A DNA stretch of 64,000 nucleotides from Conexibacter arvalis. GTDB taxonomy: Bacteria > Actinomycetota > Thermoleophilia > Solirubrobacterales > Solirubrobacteraceae. The stretch lies in assembly GCF_014199525.1 (NCBI RefSeq), contig NZ_JACHNU010000001.1, forward strand, positions 1,156,182 through 1,220,181. Reading direction: 5' to 3'. Every line of letters begins with the position of its first letter. Within the stretch, counting starts at the first letter, position 1. The translations under genes and the position numbers were made by a program. This document shows, in pieces, positions 9,388-18,513 of this stretch. The notes under the pieces are model-generated. The model was not told the DNA's origin. It did not search any database and was given only the letters and a program-made list of their open reading frames with translations.

Positions 9388-9683
9388 GAGGCGCCGGTGA
9401 GCTTGCGCTTGTAGCCCTTCAGGCGCCAGCCGAACCGCCGCAGGCGCCGCATGACCGCCCGCACGGCGCGGACAGCGGCCCGGAACTCCTCCGCTCCCGG
9501 CTTGCGCATCAGCGCGTTGAGGTCGACGTGCCAGCGTTCGAGCCAATAAAGCTGCTCTTGGGCCTCCGCGACGACCCGGGCCGATCTCTCGGCCTGGTCG
9601 ACAAGCTCGCGCTCGAGCTGCGCGACGCGGGCGCGCAACCGCTCGATCTCCTGCTGTTGTTGCTCGATCGTTGGAGTCGTCAT
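9384..9683 (-). CDS. Small coiled-coil protein between Wzm and glycosyltransferase
   Basis: A 99-residue hydrophilic protein starting MTTPTIEQQQQEIERLRARV. Residues 6-50 show regular heptads (predicted coiled coil), followed by LYWLERWHVDLNALMRKP and a basic C-terminus. The 'YWLERWHVDLN' stretch recalls the coiled-coil tails of glycan-cluster methyltransferases and glycosyltransferases, so this may be a free-standing chain-length or scaffold element. It has no catalytic motif. An alternative GTG start at 9698 abuts the permease stop at 9699; I prefer the ATG at 9683. Its stop overlaps the GTG of the next gene, so it belongs to the wzt-wzm operon. The function is inferred from neighbours. Confidence 0.65.
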   Translation of the reverse strand: MTTPTIEQQQQEIERLRARVAQLERELVDQAERSARVVAEAQEQLYWLERWHVDLNALMRKPGAEEFRAAVRAVRAVMRRLRRFGWRLKGYKRKLTGAS

Positions 9684-9698
9684 CGTGGATGACAACAC

Positions 9699-10541
9699 TT
9701 ACAGGTTCTCGGCGATTCGGGGCGCCTCCCGCGAGAAGACCCACAGGCCGAGCGCGAAGACCGCGGCGATGATGATGAGGGGCACCAGCACGCGCAGGCC
9801 GCCGCCGGTGGCGCTGATCAGGCCGGGCGCGTACGGGTCGATGAAGGCGCGGCGCATCTGCGTCAGCAACGCCGCGATCGGGTTGGCCATCACGGCCGCG
9901 TGCTCGAAGTCCTCGTACTGGGCCGAGACGTAGAGGATCGGCGAACCGTAGAAGAGGATCTGCGACAGCACCTCCCAGATCGGCTGGATGTCGCGGAAGC
10001 GGACGAACAGCACGCTGAGCAACATCCCGATGCCGATCGCGAACACCGCGAGGGCCGCGATGATCGGGACCATCTCGATCCAGGTCCAGCGGAGCTCGAC
10101 GCCTGAGGCGAGCGCGAAGACGAGCACCGCGATCAGGTTGGTGCCGAGGTTGAACAACGCGGTCAGCGCGACCGACAGCGGGATGACGAGGCGCGGGAAG
10201 CGCATCTTGCGCAGGAGCCCCTCGCGCATGATCAGGCACTGCACGCACGCGTTGGTCGTGTCGACGAAGAAGGTCCAGAGGATGATCGACGTCAACAGGT
10301 AGACCGGGTAATGCTCGATGTCGCCGCCGAAGCGCAGCACCTGCGTGAAGACGACGTAGAGGACGCCGAAGAACATCAGCGGTCTCGCCAGCGACCAGAA
10401 GTAGCCGAGCACCGAGCCGAAGTAGCGCAGCTTGAAATCGGTCGTCGCGAGCGTGACCGTCAGGTTCCAGAAGCGGCGGAAGTCGTCGCCGAAGGCGGAC
10501 GGCGCGTGACGATGCCGCGTCGACTCCGTCGTCGCGCTCAT
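9699..10541 (-). CDS. wzm: ABC-2 type polysaccharide exporter permease
   Basis: A 280-residue membrane subunit of a Wzm/TagG-type exporter. A cytosolic amphipathic start (FWNLTVTLATTDFKLRYFGSVLGYFWSLARPL, split here only by my line) is diagnostic for ABC-2 polysaccharide permeases; six hydrophobic segments follow, the last being VLVPLIIIAAVFALGLWVF. The length is normal for the family (about 260-290). It starts with an ATG that overlaps the stop of the ATPase gene (ATGA), which argues for a stoichiometric complex. Together the two would export an undecaprenyl-linked glycan to the outer face of the membrane. The polymer is unknown. Confidence 0.92.
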   Translation of the reverse strand: MSATTESTRHRHAPSAFGDDFRRFWNLTVTLATTDFKLRYFGSVLGYFWSLARPLMFFGVLYVVFTQVLRFGGDIEHYPVYLLTSIILWTFFVDTTNACVQCLIMREGLLRKMRFPRLVIPLSVALTALFNLGTNLIAVLVFALASGVELRWTWIEMVPIIAALAVFAIGIGMLLSVLFVRFRDIQPIWEVLSQILFYGSPILYVSAQYEDFEHAAVMANPIAALLTQMRRAFIDPYAPGLISATGGGLRVLVPLIIIAAVFALGLWVFSREAPRIAENL

Positions 10542-11797
10542 CCGCCGCGCTCGATCGTGAACTCGTGGGGCACGTTGACCACGCCGCCGGTGAAGTGGCC
10601 GCCGTGGATGACGACCGTGGCGAGGTCCGCGCGCAGGTCGAGCGCGTCGGCACCGCTGCCGGCGCGTGCGATCGACGGCGTGAGGCGGTACTCGCTGGCG
10701 ACGAGCATGTTCTGGAACTCCATCCGCACGACGACGGTCTCGCCCGCTCTGAACGAGCCCGTCGGCTCGTGCGTCAGGTCGGTGGTCGTGGCGAAGATCG
10801 TCGTGCCGACCTGGTTGCGCAGCGTGAAGCCGAAGATCGGGTCGTCGATGTCGGCGTGGAAGCGTGCCTCGATGACGGCGCGGACGGGCGTGCCGTGTGC
10901 GGCTTCGACGATCCGTTCGCCGTCGCGGCTCTCGAACCAGGCGTCGACGATCTGCGCCTCTTGGTCGCCGAAGCGCTCCTCGTCGTCGCCCGGGAGCTGA
11001 TGGACGGTGCGACCGAAATTGAGCTCGTTGTAGCGGCGCCCGATCGCGGCCGGCTCCCCGAGGTCGATCATTCTGCCCTTCTCCAACAGCACGGCGCGGT
11101 CGCAGAACCGCTCGACGGCGCTCATGTCATGGGTGACGAAGAGGATCGTGCGGCCGGCCTCCTTCATCCGCTGGAACTCGGCGAAGCACTTCTGCTGGAA
11201 GGCCGCGTCGCCGACGGCCAGCACCTCGTCGATCAGCAGCACCTCGGCGTCGACCTGGATCGCGACCGAGAAGGCGAGCCGGACGGTCATGCCCGACGAG
11301 TAGTTCTTCAGCTTGAGGTCGAGGAACTCCTCCAGCTCGGCGAAGGCGATGATGTCGTCGAAGCGCTCGCGCGCCTGCTGGCGCGTCAGTCCGAGCATGA
11401 TCGCGTTGATCATCACGTTGTCGCGCGCCGTCAGGTCCATGTTGAACCCGACGCCGAGTTCGATGAACGGCGACAGCCGGCCGTTGACCTCGAGGTGGCC
11501 TTCGTCGATGTCGTAGATCCCGGCGAGGCACTTGAGCAGCGTGCTCTTGCCCGAGCCGTTGCGCCCGACGATTCCGAAGAACTCGCCCTCGGCGACCTCG
11601 AAGCTGACGTCGTCGACCGCCTGCAGCACGTCGTAGGTGGTCGTCCTGAACGGGTGCAGGACCCGCTCCTTCAGCGTGCTGTACTGCTGATGCGGGAGTC
11701 TGAACGCCTTGCGGACGTCGCGAACCGAGACTGCGGGCCCAGCACTCGTCGCAGTCGCCGCGGCCGCTGCCGACGGGTGAGATGTGAGGCTCGTCAA
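10538..11797 (-). CDS. wzt: ABC exporter ATPase with glycan-binding C-terminal domain
   Basis: About 419 residues. The ATPase domain (residues about 20-265) shows Walker A GRNGSGKS, a short signature YSSGM, Walker B VLLIDEVLAVGD and the H-loop FVTHDM. This is the TagH/Wzt pattern. Residues about 280-419 form a beta-rich domain like the Wzt C-terminal domain, which in characterised systems recognises the finished end of the polysaccharide. The frame runs to 11965 without a convincing upstream ATG; I choose TTG at 11797, which gives a short Ala/Thr-rich leader before VSVRDVRKAF. The start is therefore uncertain by up to about 25 codons. It is divergent to the gene at 11974 and heads wzt-wzm-coiled coil-GT. 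Confidence 0.9.
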   Translation of the reverse strand: MTSLTSHPSAAAAATATSAGPAVSVRDVRKAFRLPHQQYSTLKERVLHPFRTTTYDVLQAVDDVSFEVAEGEFFGIVGRNGSGKSTLLKCLAGIYDIDEGHLEVNGRLSPFIELGVGFNMDLTARDNVMINAIMLGLTRQQARERFDDIIAFAELEEFLDLKLKNYSSGMTVRLAFSVAIQVDAEVLLIDEVLAVGDAAFQQKCFAEFQRMKEAGRTILFVTHDMSAVERFCDRAVLLEKGRMIDLGEPAAIGRRYNELNFGRTVHQLPGDDEERFGDQEAQIVDAWFESRDGERIVEAAHGTPVRAVIEARFHADIDDPIFGFTLRNQVGTTIFATTTDLTHEPTGSFRAGETVVVRMEFQNMLVASEYRLTPSIARAGSGADALDLRADLATVVIHGGHFTGGVVNVPHEFTIERGG

Positions 11798-11973
11798 AGC
11801 GTTGGAAACGTAGCAGTGGGGAGAAGCCGCCGACGTCGCCGCCCAAGGTGTCGCAGCGTCCGCGAAGGCGTGAGCGCGACGCCCCGCTCTGCGCGCCGCC
11901 GCAGCACGTCGATCGGCCGCTCGACGTCGCGCACATCCGCGTGGAGCGGCGCCGTGGCGCATCACGCTCTAGG

Positions 11974-13161
11974 ATGTCCGCGATGCCGCACGACGTCGAC
12001 GAGTTGCGTCAACGCGTCGACGAGCTCGAGCGCGAGCTTCGGGCGCAACGAGATGAGGCCGAGAGGGGCTGGGGGAGCTACCACGACCTCCGTCGCCGCC
12101 GGATCGTCCGTGCGGCGCTCGCTGCGGCGCGAGTGCGGGAGCTCGCCGCCCGTCGCCTCGTGGGCCGCGTGCGGAAGCGCGTGCCGGTTACCGCGCAGAG
12201 TTCCGAAGCCGCGCCTGCGGAGGCGACGCCGCCGGCGGATTCCGCGACGGCTCCCGCGGGCGCCGCGGCGGCCGCGGTCACGGCTGGAGACGAGCTCGCC
12301 CACGCTGGCGACGACGAGGTCGCGCACGTCTGGCCGCTCGGTCACTTCTATTCCCCGGTGCCGGACACGCGCGAGCTCGCTCGCGAGCCGGCGCGCAGCC
12401 GCGTCTGGCCGTGCGAGCCGCGTGAGATCGTCGGCATCGACTGGCGCGAGGAGGAGCAGCTCGCCCTGCTGCGCAACCTCCAGAGTCAGGACGTGCTGAC
12501 GTTACCGTCGGAGCCTTCGGACGATCCGACGGTCTACCACACGGCCAATCCGAACTTCTCGCACCTCGACGCGTGGACGCTGCAGGCGATGCTGCGCCAC
12601 TTCCAGCCCAGGCGCGTGATCGAAGTCGGCTGCGGCTGGTCGTCCCTCGTGACCGCGCGCGTCAACCGCGAATGCCTCGATCTGGCGGTCGATGTCACCT
12701 GCATCGAGCCGTACCCACCCGAGTTCCTGAGCGAGCGTTCGATCCCCGGGATGAGCCGCCTTGTCGTCTCGCCGGTGCAGGAAGTCCCGCTGGAGCGCTT
12801 CCTCGAGCTCGACGCTGATGATGTGCTGTTCATCGATACCGCGCACGTCATCAAGACCGGGGGCGACGTCCAGTTCCTCTTCCACGAGGTCGTTCCGCGG
12901 CTGCGTCCGGGGGTCATCGTCCACGTGCACGACATCTTCCTCCCGTGGGACTACCCACAGGAATGGGTGCTGGGCGGTCGGGCCTGGAACGAGCAGTACC
13001 TGCTCCGGTCGTTCCTCAGCTTCAACGACGCGTTCGAGGTGCTGTTCGGTGTCGCGTGGATGACCCACCACCACCGCGAGGCGTTGGTGGCCGGCCTGCC
13101 CGGCGGGGAGGCGGCGATGCGGGACGGCGGCGGCTCGTTCTGGATGCGCCGGCGCCGGTAG
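11974..13161 (+). CDS. Coiled-coil plus class I methyltransferase domain protein
   Basis: A 395-residue protein. Residues about 5-35 form a short coiled coil (DVDELRQRVDELERELRAQ), followed by an Ala-rich linker. The C-terminal 220 residues are a Methyltransf_24-like Rossmann domain: RRVIEVGCGWSSLVTARV as motif I, VTCIEPYP for the acidic residue after strand 2, DDVLFIDTAHVIK and VIVHVHDIFLPWDYP. ATG at 11974 and ATG at 11983 are both possible starts. The coiled coil resembles that of the small protein at 9384 and may dock to the same complex. It is divergent to wzt, with about 175 bp between the chosen starts. The likely job is O-methylation in glycan assembly; the substrate is unknown. Confidence 0.8.
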   Translation: MSAMPHDVDELRQRVDELERELRAQRDEAERGWGSYHDLRRRRIVRAALAAARVRELAARRLVGRVRKRVPVTAQSSEAAPAEATPPADSATAPAGAAAAAVTAGDELAHAGDDEVAHVWPLGHFYSPVPDTRELAREPARSRVWPCEPREIVGIDWREEEQLALLRNLQSQDVLTLPSEPSDDPTVYHTANPNFSHLDAWTLQAMLRHFQPRRVIEVGCGWSSLVTARVNRECLDLAVDVTCIEPYPPEFLSERSIPGMSRLVVSPVQEVPLERFLELDADDVLFIDTAHVIKTGGDVQFLFHEVVPRLRPGVIVHVHDIFLPWDYPQEWVLGGRAWNEQYLLRSFLSFNDAFEVLFGVAWMTHHHREALVAGLPGGEAAMRDGGGSFWMRRRR

Positions 13162-13199
13162 CGTCGCGCGACCGATCCCGTCGCGGCGACGGCGGCGGC

Positions 13200-16100
13200 C
13201 TATGCGCCCAGATCGAGGAGGGTGCGCAGGCGCTCCCGCATCACGTCGACAGACGCGGTCTGCCGCACGACCTCCTGCCCCGCCGAGGAGAGGCGTCGCC
13301 AGAGCCCGTCGTCCTCGTACAGCTCCACGATCCGCGCGGCGATCCCTTCAATGTCGTCGGCGACGAGCATGTTCTCCCCGTCGACCGCACCGAGCCCCTC
13401 GGCGCCCGTCTCGGTCGTCACGACCGGCAGGCCGGCGCCGAGGCTCTGGGTGACCTTGCCCTTCATGCCCGCGCCGTAGCGCAGCGGTGCGGCGAGCAGA
13501 CGTGAGCCGTCCAGCAGCGGCTGGAGTTCCTCAACCCACCCGGTCACGTCGACGTTCGGTCCGGCGAGCGCCTCGATCTCGGGCGTCGGCTTGGATCCGG
13601 CGATCGTCACGCGCACGTCGCCGAGCCGCTGCCAGACGATCGGCATGATCGACTGGATCAGCAGCAGTGCCGCGTCGACGTTCGGCGGGTGCTCGAAGCC
13701 GCCGACGAAGAGGATGCCCGTTCGTCCCTCCGGCGGCGGTACGACCGCGGCCACCTCGTTCGCGTTCGGGACGACGAGCACCGTCGCCTCCGGCGCCGCC
13801 TCCTCGATCGGCGGCCGCTCCTCGTCGCTGACGACGAGCGTCGCGTCGCTGCCACGCACGATTCCGAGCTCGAGTGCTTCCATCGTCGCCGCCTTGCGGA
13901 CGGCGTGTGGCTCGCCGAGCTCGGCGCGTCGTCGCTCACGCACGAAGTGGAGGTCGACCGTGTCGTAGGCGATCACCGCGCCCGGAGCGTGCTCGCGGAT
14001 CAAGTGCATGTGCTTTGGGGCGACGTACGGGCGGCTTACGATCGCGAGCTTGAGGTGCGGCCCGATCCGCGCGATCTCCTCGCCGACCCACGCGTCGCCG
14101 TAGACCACCTCGATCCCGCGCGACTGCAGCTGGGAGGTGTACGGCTCGATCGGATTGAGGTCGTCGGGGACGAACGTGACGCGGCACCCAAGGTCGAGGA
14201 GCGTCTCGAGCAGCCGGAACATCCGCAGCGAGCCTGAATCCTGGTCAGGCGTCGGGACGCGGTGGTCTATGACCATCACGTGCGGGCCCCGGTTGCGGTT
14301 GCTCGCGCGGGGGACGTTCGAATGCGCCATCCGCAGGTGGTCGGCCTCCAGCTGCGCCTTCCACTTTTCGACGAACTTGTGCTGGTTGATCGCCTGGTAG
14401 CGCTTGCCGCCGGTCGTGAGGTCGGTACCGGCCGACGCGCCCTCGTGGTGAACGACGTGCGCCGTCGGCTCGTACATCACGCGGTAGCCCTTCGCCCGCA
14501 GCGAGAAGCAGAGGTCTGTGTCCTCGTAGTACATCGGCACGAACCGCTCGTCGTAGCCGCCGAGCTCCGCGAACAGGTCGCGCCGCACGAGCAGGCAGGC
14601 GGCCGATCCATAGTCGACCTCGCGCACGTAGTTGAACTCGTGGTGCTCCGGAGGCCCGCCGTTGCCGAAGTTCCAGCCGCTCCCGTCGCGGAAGACGATC
14701 CCGCCGGCCTCCTGCACGCGTCCGTCGGGGTACAGGAGCTTGGGCGCGACCGCGCCGATGTCATCCGCTGACGCGGCGCGCGCGACCAGGGCGCGCAGCC
14801 AGCCAGGCGAGACCTCCACGTCGTTGTTCATCAGCACGAGGTATCTGCCGCGCGCCTGGGCGGCGGCGCGGTTGACACTCCGCAGGTAGCCGGTCCCCGG
14901 GGAGTCGTCGAGGATGCGAGCCCCGCGCACTGCCGCCCAAAGGCGTGCGTTCTCCTCGTCGCCGGCGTCGTCGACGACGATCACTTCGAACGACGGGCCC
15001 TCGGTGCGGGAGGCGATCGATCGGAGGCAGGCCTCGGTGATGTCCGCACCGATGTACGCGGGAATCACCAGCGACACGAGCGGTTGCTCGGAGGTCGGCA
15101 GCTCGATCGGCGCAATCGGGGTTGCGTCCTGCTTGTGCTCCGGCGGCGAGGAACTGCGGCCGACCGCTCGCGCTGCCGTGCGCAACGTCCACTGAACGGC
15201 GCGCCCCCGCCGAGAGTCGCGGCCTCCGAGCGTGCGGTACAGCACGCCGCGCACCCGTTGGAAGCCGTTCCAGACGACCGATTCGCGGATGCGATGCAGC
15301 TCGGCGACCTCGCCTGCGTGCGCTTCGATCAGCCGGCGTGTCTCCAATCTGGCGGCTTCGATCTGCCGTGACTGCTCCGCACAGCGGTCGTAGCTCGCGT
15401 CGAGCTCGGCCCGCAGGCGGGCTGTTCGTTCCTCGACGGCCCGCTCGGCGAGCGCGCGCGCCGTCTCGGCCTCCTCCAGCCGGCGTTGCGCGAGCGTCGC
15501 CTCCTGCCGTGCATTCGCCGCACGGTCGACGTACTCGTTGATGATGCCGAGCTCGAAGTCATTGAGCTGAGACTCGGCGGGCAGCTCCGGCAGATCGCCT
15601 TGAGCGGCGACGCCGACGAGATACATCGCCGGCGGCGGACTCGCCAGGTGCCACTCCTGGCCGACTCTGCGCACGGAGAATCCGCGGAACTCCGGTCGCT
15701 CGACCGCCTCGAGCGATGCGATCCGAGACCCCGCTGCTGCGCGTTGACCGTAGAGCCGCACCGCGGGAAAGCGCTCGCTCAGGAGCGCGTGGAACTCGCT
15801 CACGGTCAGCTCGTGCTCATGGAACGGGTTGCGCTGCCCCGTCGCATCTGTGTACATGCGTCGGTCGGGCGTCGACATGACGACGATCCCGTCGGGTGCC
15901 AGCAGGCGCGTGATGCCTTCGAGGACCCGGACATGATCGTCGACGTGCTCGATCAGCTCGAACGCGACGACCATGTCGAACTCGCGTGGCGCGAGTGCCT
16001 CGAGTTCGAGCGCCGAGCCCAGGCGGTACTCGAGATTCCGCGCGGCGTAGTTCAGCCGCGCGTGCTCGACGGTCAGCTCGTCGACGTCTATGCCGAGAAC

Positions 16101-16307
16101 GGAAGCAGCCGACCCGGCGAGGATCGCGCTGCCGAAGCCCTCTCCGCTCCCGATGTCGAGCACCCGGCGACCGTCCGCGAGTTGCGCGGCCCAGAGATAC
16201 CGGTGGTAGTGCTCGTAGATGACCTGGACGTCGGGCGCCCACGGCACACAGCGCTCGCCGGTCCAGTCGATGAGGCGGGGTGCCCCTGCGCGACGCTCGA
16301 CCTCCAT
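13200..16307 (-). CDS. Methyltransferase - coiled coil - GT2 - GT4 multi-domain enzyme
   Basis: A 1035-residue protein with four parts. Residues about 1-230 are a class I methyltransferase (VLDIGSGEGFGSAIL, then VLGIDVDELT, FELIEHVDDH). Residues about 270-350 form a long charged coiled coil. Residues about 400-640 are a GT2 domain (PLVSLVIPAYIGADITEACL, VVDDAGDEEN, LMNNDVEVSPGWL, MYYEDTDLCFSLRAKGYRV). Residues about 675-1035 are a GT4-like domain (HVMVIDHRVPTPDQDSGSLR, ILFVGGFEHPPNVDAALLL, PLRYGAGMKGKVTQSLGAG). The start is ATG at 16307; ATG at 16376 would add 23 residues. Such chain-terminating methyltransferase plus glycosyltransferase architecture suggests synthesis and capping of a polysaccharide in one polypeptide. 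It converges on the methyltransferase gene that ends at 13161. Confidence 0.88.
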   Translation of the reverse strand: MEVERRAGAPRLIDWTGERCVPWAPDVQVIYEHYHRYLWAAQLADGRRVLDIGSGEGFGSAILAGSAASVLGIDVDELTVEHARLNYAARNLEYRLGSALELEALAPREFDMVVAFELIEHVDDHVRVLEGITRLLAPDGIVVMSTPDRRMYTDATGQRNPFHEHELTVSEFHALLSERFPAVRLYGQRAAAGSRIASLEAVERPEFRGFSVRRVGQEWHLASPPPAMYLVGVAAQGDLPELPAESQLNDFELGIINEYVDRAANARQEATLAQRRLEEAETARALAERAVEERTARLRAELDASYDRCAEQSRQIEAARLETRRLIEAHAGEVAELHRIRESVVWNGFQRVRGVLYRTLGGRDSRRGRAVQWTLRTAARAVGRSSSPPEHKQDATPIAPIELPTSEQPLVSLVIPAYIGADITEACLRSIASRTEGPSFEVIVVDDAGDEENARLWAAVRGARILDDSPGTGYLRSVNRAAAQARGRYLVLMNNDVEVSPGWLRALVARAASADDIGAVAPKLLYPDGRVQEAGGIVFRDGSGWNFGNGGPPEHHEFNYVREVDYGSAACLLVRRDLFAELGGYDERFVPMYYEDTDLCFSLRAKGYRVMYEPTAHVVHHEGASAGTDLTTGGKRYQAINQHKFVEKWKAQLEADHLRMAHSNVPRASNRNRGPHVMVIDHRVPTPDQDSGSLRMFRLLETLLDLGCRVTFVPDDLNPIEPYTSQLQSRGIEVVYGDAWVGEEIARIGPHLKLAIVSRPYVAPKHMHLIREHAPGAVIAYDTVDLHFVRERRRAELGEPHAVRKAATMEALELGIVRGSDATLVVSDEERPPIEEAAPEATVLVVPNANEVAAVVPPPEGRTGILFVGGFEHPPNVDAALLLIQSIMPIVWQRLGDVRVTIAGSKPTPEIEALAGPNVDVTGWVEELQPLLDGSRLLAAPLRYGAGMKGKVTQSLGAGLPVVTTETGAEGLGAVDGENMLVADDIEGIAARIVELYEDDGLWRRLSSAGQEVVRQTASVDVMRERLRTLLDLGA

Positions 16308-16532
16308 CAGGCCGGCAGCGTAGCGGGCGGCGGACGACAATGCCTCGCCACCGCCTGGAGCGCGTCGAGGCGCCATGAACGCTACGATCCGCGGCTTGGC
16401 GGCGAAGGAAGCACCCCTTGCGGCGGATAGTGAGCTGGTCGGGCTGGCGCGTCGCGCGGATCTGAAGGCGTTGCGGGATCGGCTGACGCCCCACGGTCCG
16501 CACGACGACAACGGCCGGGACGTCCTCGATCG

Positions 16533-18452
16533 GTGACGGGCAGTGGAGTTCGGGGCGACGCACGCCCATCGCTGCTGGAGCGCCTCCCACGGCTGCCTCG
16601 TCGGCGGCTTCCAGACGATCTTCGCCAGCCGGCGCGGCCTGACGCCGTGCGGTCGGCATCGAGCCGCCGTGGCGACGATCGGGCGCGGCGGGCCGCGCTG
16701 CTCGGTGCGGCCGGAGTCGTGCTGCTCGTCGTGCTCGCGATCCACGGCTTTCTTCCCGGTCAGCTGAATGACGGGCCGTGGGGCCTGTTGCTCGAAGGCG
16801 ATCTGCGTTGCCTGGATCGGATGGGGCTCGACGCACTGCGTGGTAGCTGCGACCAGGTCGGCGTGCCGGCCGGCTACCCCTTTCTGACGAGCGGCCCATT
16901 CATCGCCGTCGGATCGCTCGTCATGCGCGTGCCCGGAATCGGGTCGTACGAGGCATACCTGATCGCCGGCGGCCTCTTCGACGCGCTCGCCCTCGCCGGC
17001 GGGTATGCGCTGATGCGGACGCTCGGCGCGGGCCGCGCCGTCGCGCTCGCCACCGCCGGCGCGTACCTTGTCACGCCGTCGATCGTCGGAATCGGGTCGT
17101 TCGGCGGAACCTTCACTGGCTTCACCTTGCTGCCCGCGTTCGCGTTCCTCGACATCTGGACGATGCGGACGCTCGAGCGCGCCGGCCGCCGAGGAGCGGT
17201 TGCCGTGATGGTCGCCTATGCCGCGACGAGAGTCGCCGCGCTCTTCCTCGACGGCTATTCGTTCGTCGCCGCGGCGCTCGTCACGGCCGCCCTCTGGCTC
17301 CCGTGGCTGCTGCGGCGCTCGATCGACCTGCGGATTCGCCTCATGGGCGCGGCCACGGTCGTCGGATCCCCGCTGATCGCCTATCTGCTCTACCGCTGGT
17401 ACGCACCGGCGCTGGTCGACCCGGCGCCGCTCGAGCTGTTCCGCGCGATGGGGCTCGACCTCTGGACGCTCGTGCGACCGTCTCAGTACCTTTGGCTGGC
17501 GGACGGCCTCGGTGTGTCGACCCCCCACGCGCACTTGTGGGGTGACGGGACCAACGCGCAGTTCAACTACGCGGGCTTCGCATGCGTCGCGTTGGCCGCC
17601 GTGGCGCTCGGGCGCCGGTGGCGTGCCCCGCACGTCGCCGGGATCGCCGCCGCAGGCGCTGTGGCGTTCGTGCTTGCGCTCGGCCCCTCGCTGAAGGTCG
17701 ACGACGCTCGCCCCCATGCGCTTGACATCTCGCAGGTGACCTACGAGAGCTACCTGATGCCGGCGAGCGCGGCAGACCTCTCGCTTCCGTGGGACGGTGC
17801 GTTCGCCGCCGTGCCCGGCCTCGAGCACATGCGCGCCGTCTATCGATGGAGCATCGTGACCCGCATGAGCATGGTCGTCTTGGCAGGTCTCGCGGTCGCC
17901 CTGCTCCTGCGGCGGAGTCGATTGCTCGGCCTCGCGGTCGCGTGCATCGCGATCGCCGAGCTCGCCCCGAACGTCCCACTGCTGCTCGACCAGCACCGCG
18001 CGCGGCACGAGCAGCGGGTCGCGTTCGCGAACGCCGTACTGCCCGAACTCGAGGACGCCACGCGGAGCGGCGAGCGCGTGCTGTTCCGCAGCGCGGCGCC
18101 GACCGGCGTCGACTACGTGGTCAACTTCCTCGCGGCCAGCGCGGGCGTCCGCTCCTACAACGCCGGTGGCGACAAGAACGCCGTCCATGCCGCCGCGTCG
18201 CGACCGCCTGAGGTCGCGGCCGTCGCGGCGCAGGACGCGGCGCCGGACACCGTGGCGTCAGCCTTCGCGACCGGAGGCCTCGATGCGCTCGTGCTCACCG
18301 ACTTCGATCTGCGGCTCGCCGCATACGCATGGCCGCCCGAGCCGTCCCAGCGGTCCGCGACGCGGGAGGCGTTCGCGGCCGTGATCGCCGATCCGCGATT
18401 CGCGGTGGACCGCCGCGAATGGTTCACGGTCGTCCGGTCAGCGGATCGCTGA
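16533..18452 (+). CDS. Large polytopic membrane protein, possible GT-C transferase
   Basis: Up to 639 residues with about 11-13 hydrophobic segments between residues 50 and 480, then a soluble C-terminal domain of about 150 residues with no recognised motif. After helix 1 (AALLGAAGVVLLVVLAIHGF) comes an acidic loop (LLLEGDLRCLDRMGLDALRG), and FLTSGPFIAVGSLVMRVPGIGSYEAYLI resembles the first luminal region of GT-C mannosyl/arabinosyltransferase-like proteins. The start is uncertain: GTG at 16533 gives 38 low-complexity basic residues, while GTG at 16647 (VRSASSRRGDD) starts just before the first helix and may be the true one. It is divergent to the 1035-residue enzyme and closes the glycan cluster. 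Function is inferred. Confidence 0.72.
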   Translation: MTGSGVRGDARPSLLERLPRLPRRRLPDDLRQPARPDAVRSASSRRGDDRARRAALLGAAGVVLLVVLAIHGFLPGQLNDGPWGLLLEGDLRCLDRMGLDALRGSCDQVGVPAGYPFLTSGPFIAVGSLVMRVPGIGSYEAYLIAGGLFDALALAGGYALMRTLGAGRAVALATAGAYLVTPSIVGIGSFGGTFTGFTLLPAFAFLDIWTMRTLERAGRRGAVAVMVAYAATRVAALFLDGYSFVAAALVTAALWLPWLLRRSIDLRIRLMGAATVVGSPLIAYLLYRWYAPALVDPAPLELFRAMGLDLWTLVRPSQYLWLADGLGVSTPHAHLWGDGTNAQFNYAGFACVALAAVALGRRWRAPHVAGIAAAGAVAFVLALGPSLKVDDARPHALDISQVTYESYLMPASAADLSLPWDGAFAAVPGLEHMRAVYRWSIVTRMSMVVLAGLAVALLLRRSRLLGLAVACIAIAELAPNVPLLLDQHRARHEQRVAFANAVLPELEDATRSGERVLFRSAAPTGVDYVVNFLAASAGVRSYNAGGDKNAVHAAASRPPEVAAVAAQDAAPDTVASAFATGGLDALVLTDFDLRLAAYAWPPEPSQRSATREAFAAVIADPRFAVDRREWFTVVRSADR

Positions 18453-18513
18453 ACGGAGCCGCACCGTCAGCCGGCGCGCCGTCGCCGTCCGCCGTGCGTC
18501 ATCCTGTAGGACC

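Noticed and set aside
7264-10653. A single 1129-codon minus-strand protein covering the exporter genes
   Set aside because: The permease and coiled-coil genes occupy another frame there with clear motifs; the true GT2-GT4 gene starts at 9387.
16375-16536. A 53-codon frame (MNATIRGLAAKEA...) whose stop overlaps the GTG at 16533
   Set aside because: The overlap is suggestive and third-position GC is fairly high, but there is no ribosome-binding site, no recognisable family, and the membrane protein more likely starts at 16647.
13200-18188. A continuous 1662-codon open frame on the minus strand
   Set aside because: Only the part up to 16307 (or 16376) carries domains; the rest is antisense to the membrane protein gene and lacks protein-like composition. 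Long empty frames are common at this GC.
18453-18513. A hidden cytochrome oxidase assembly gene before ctaA
   Set aside because: The 61-bp gap is too short and holds no start with a ribosome-binding site.
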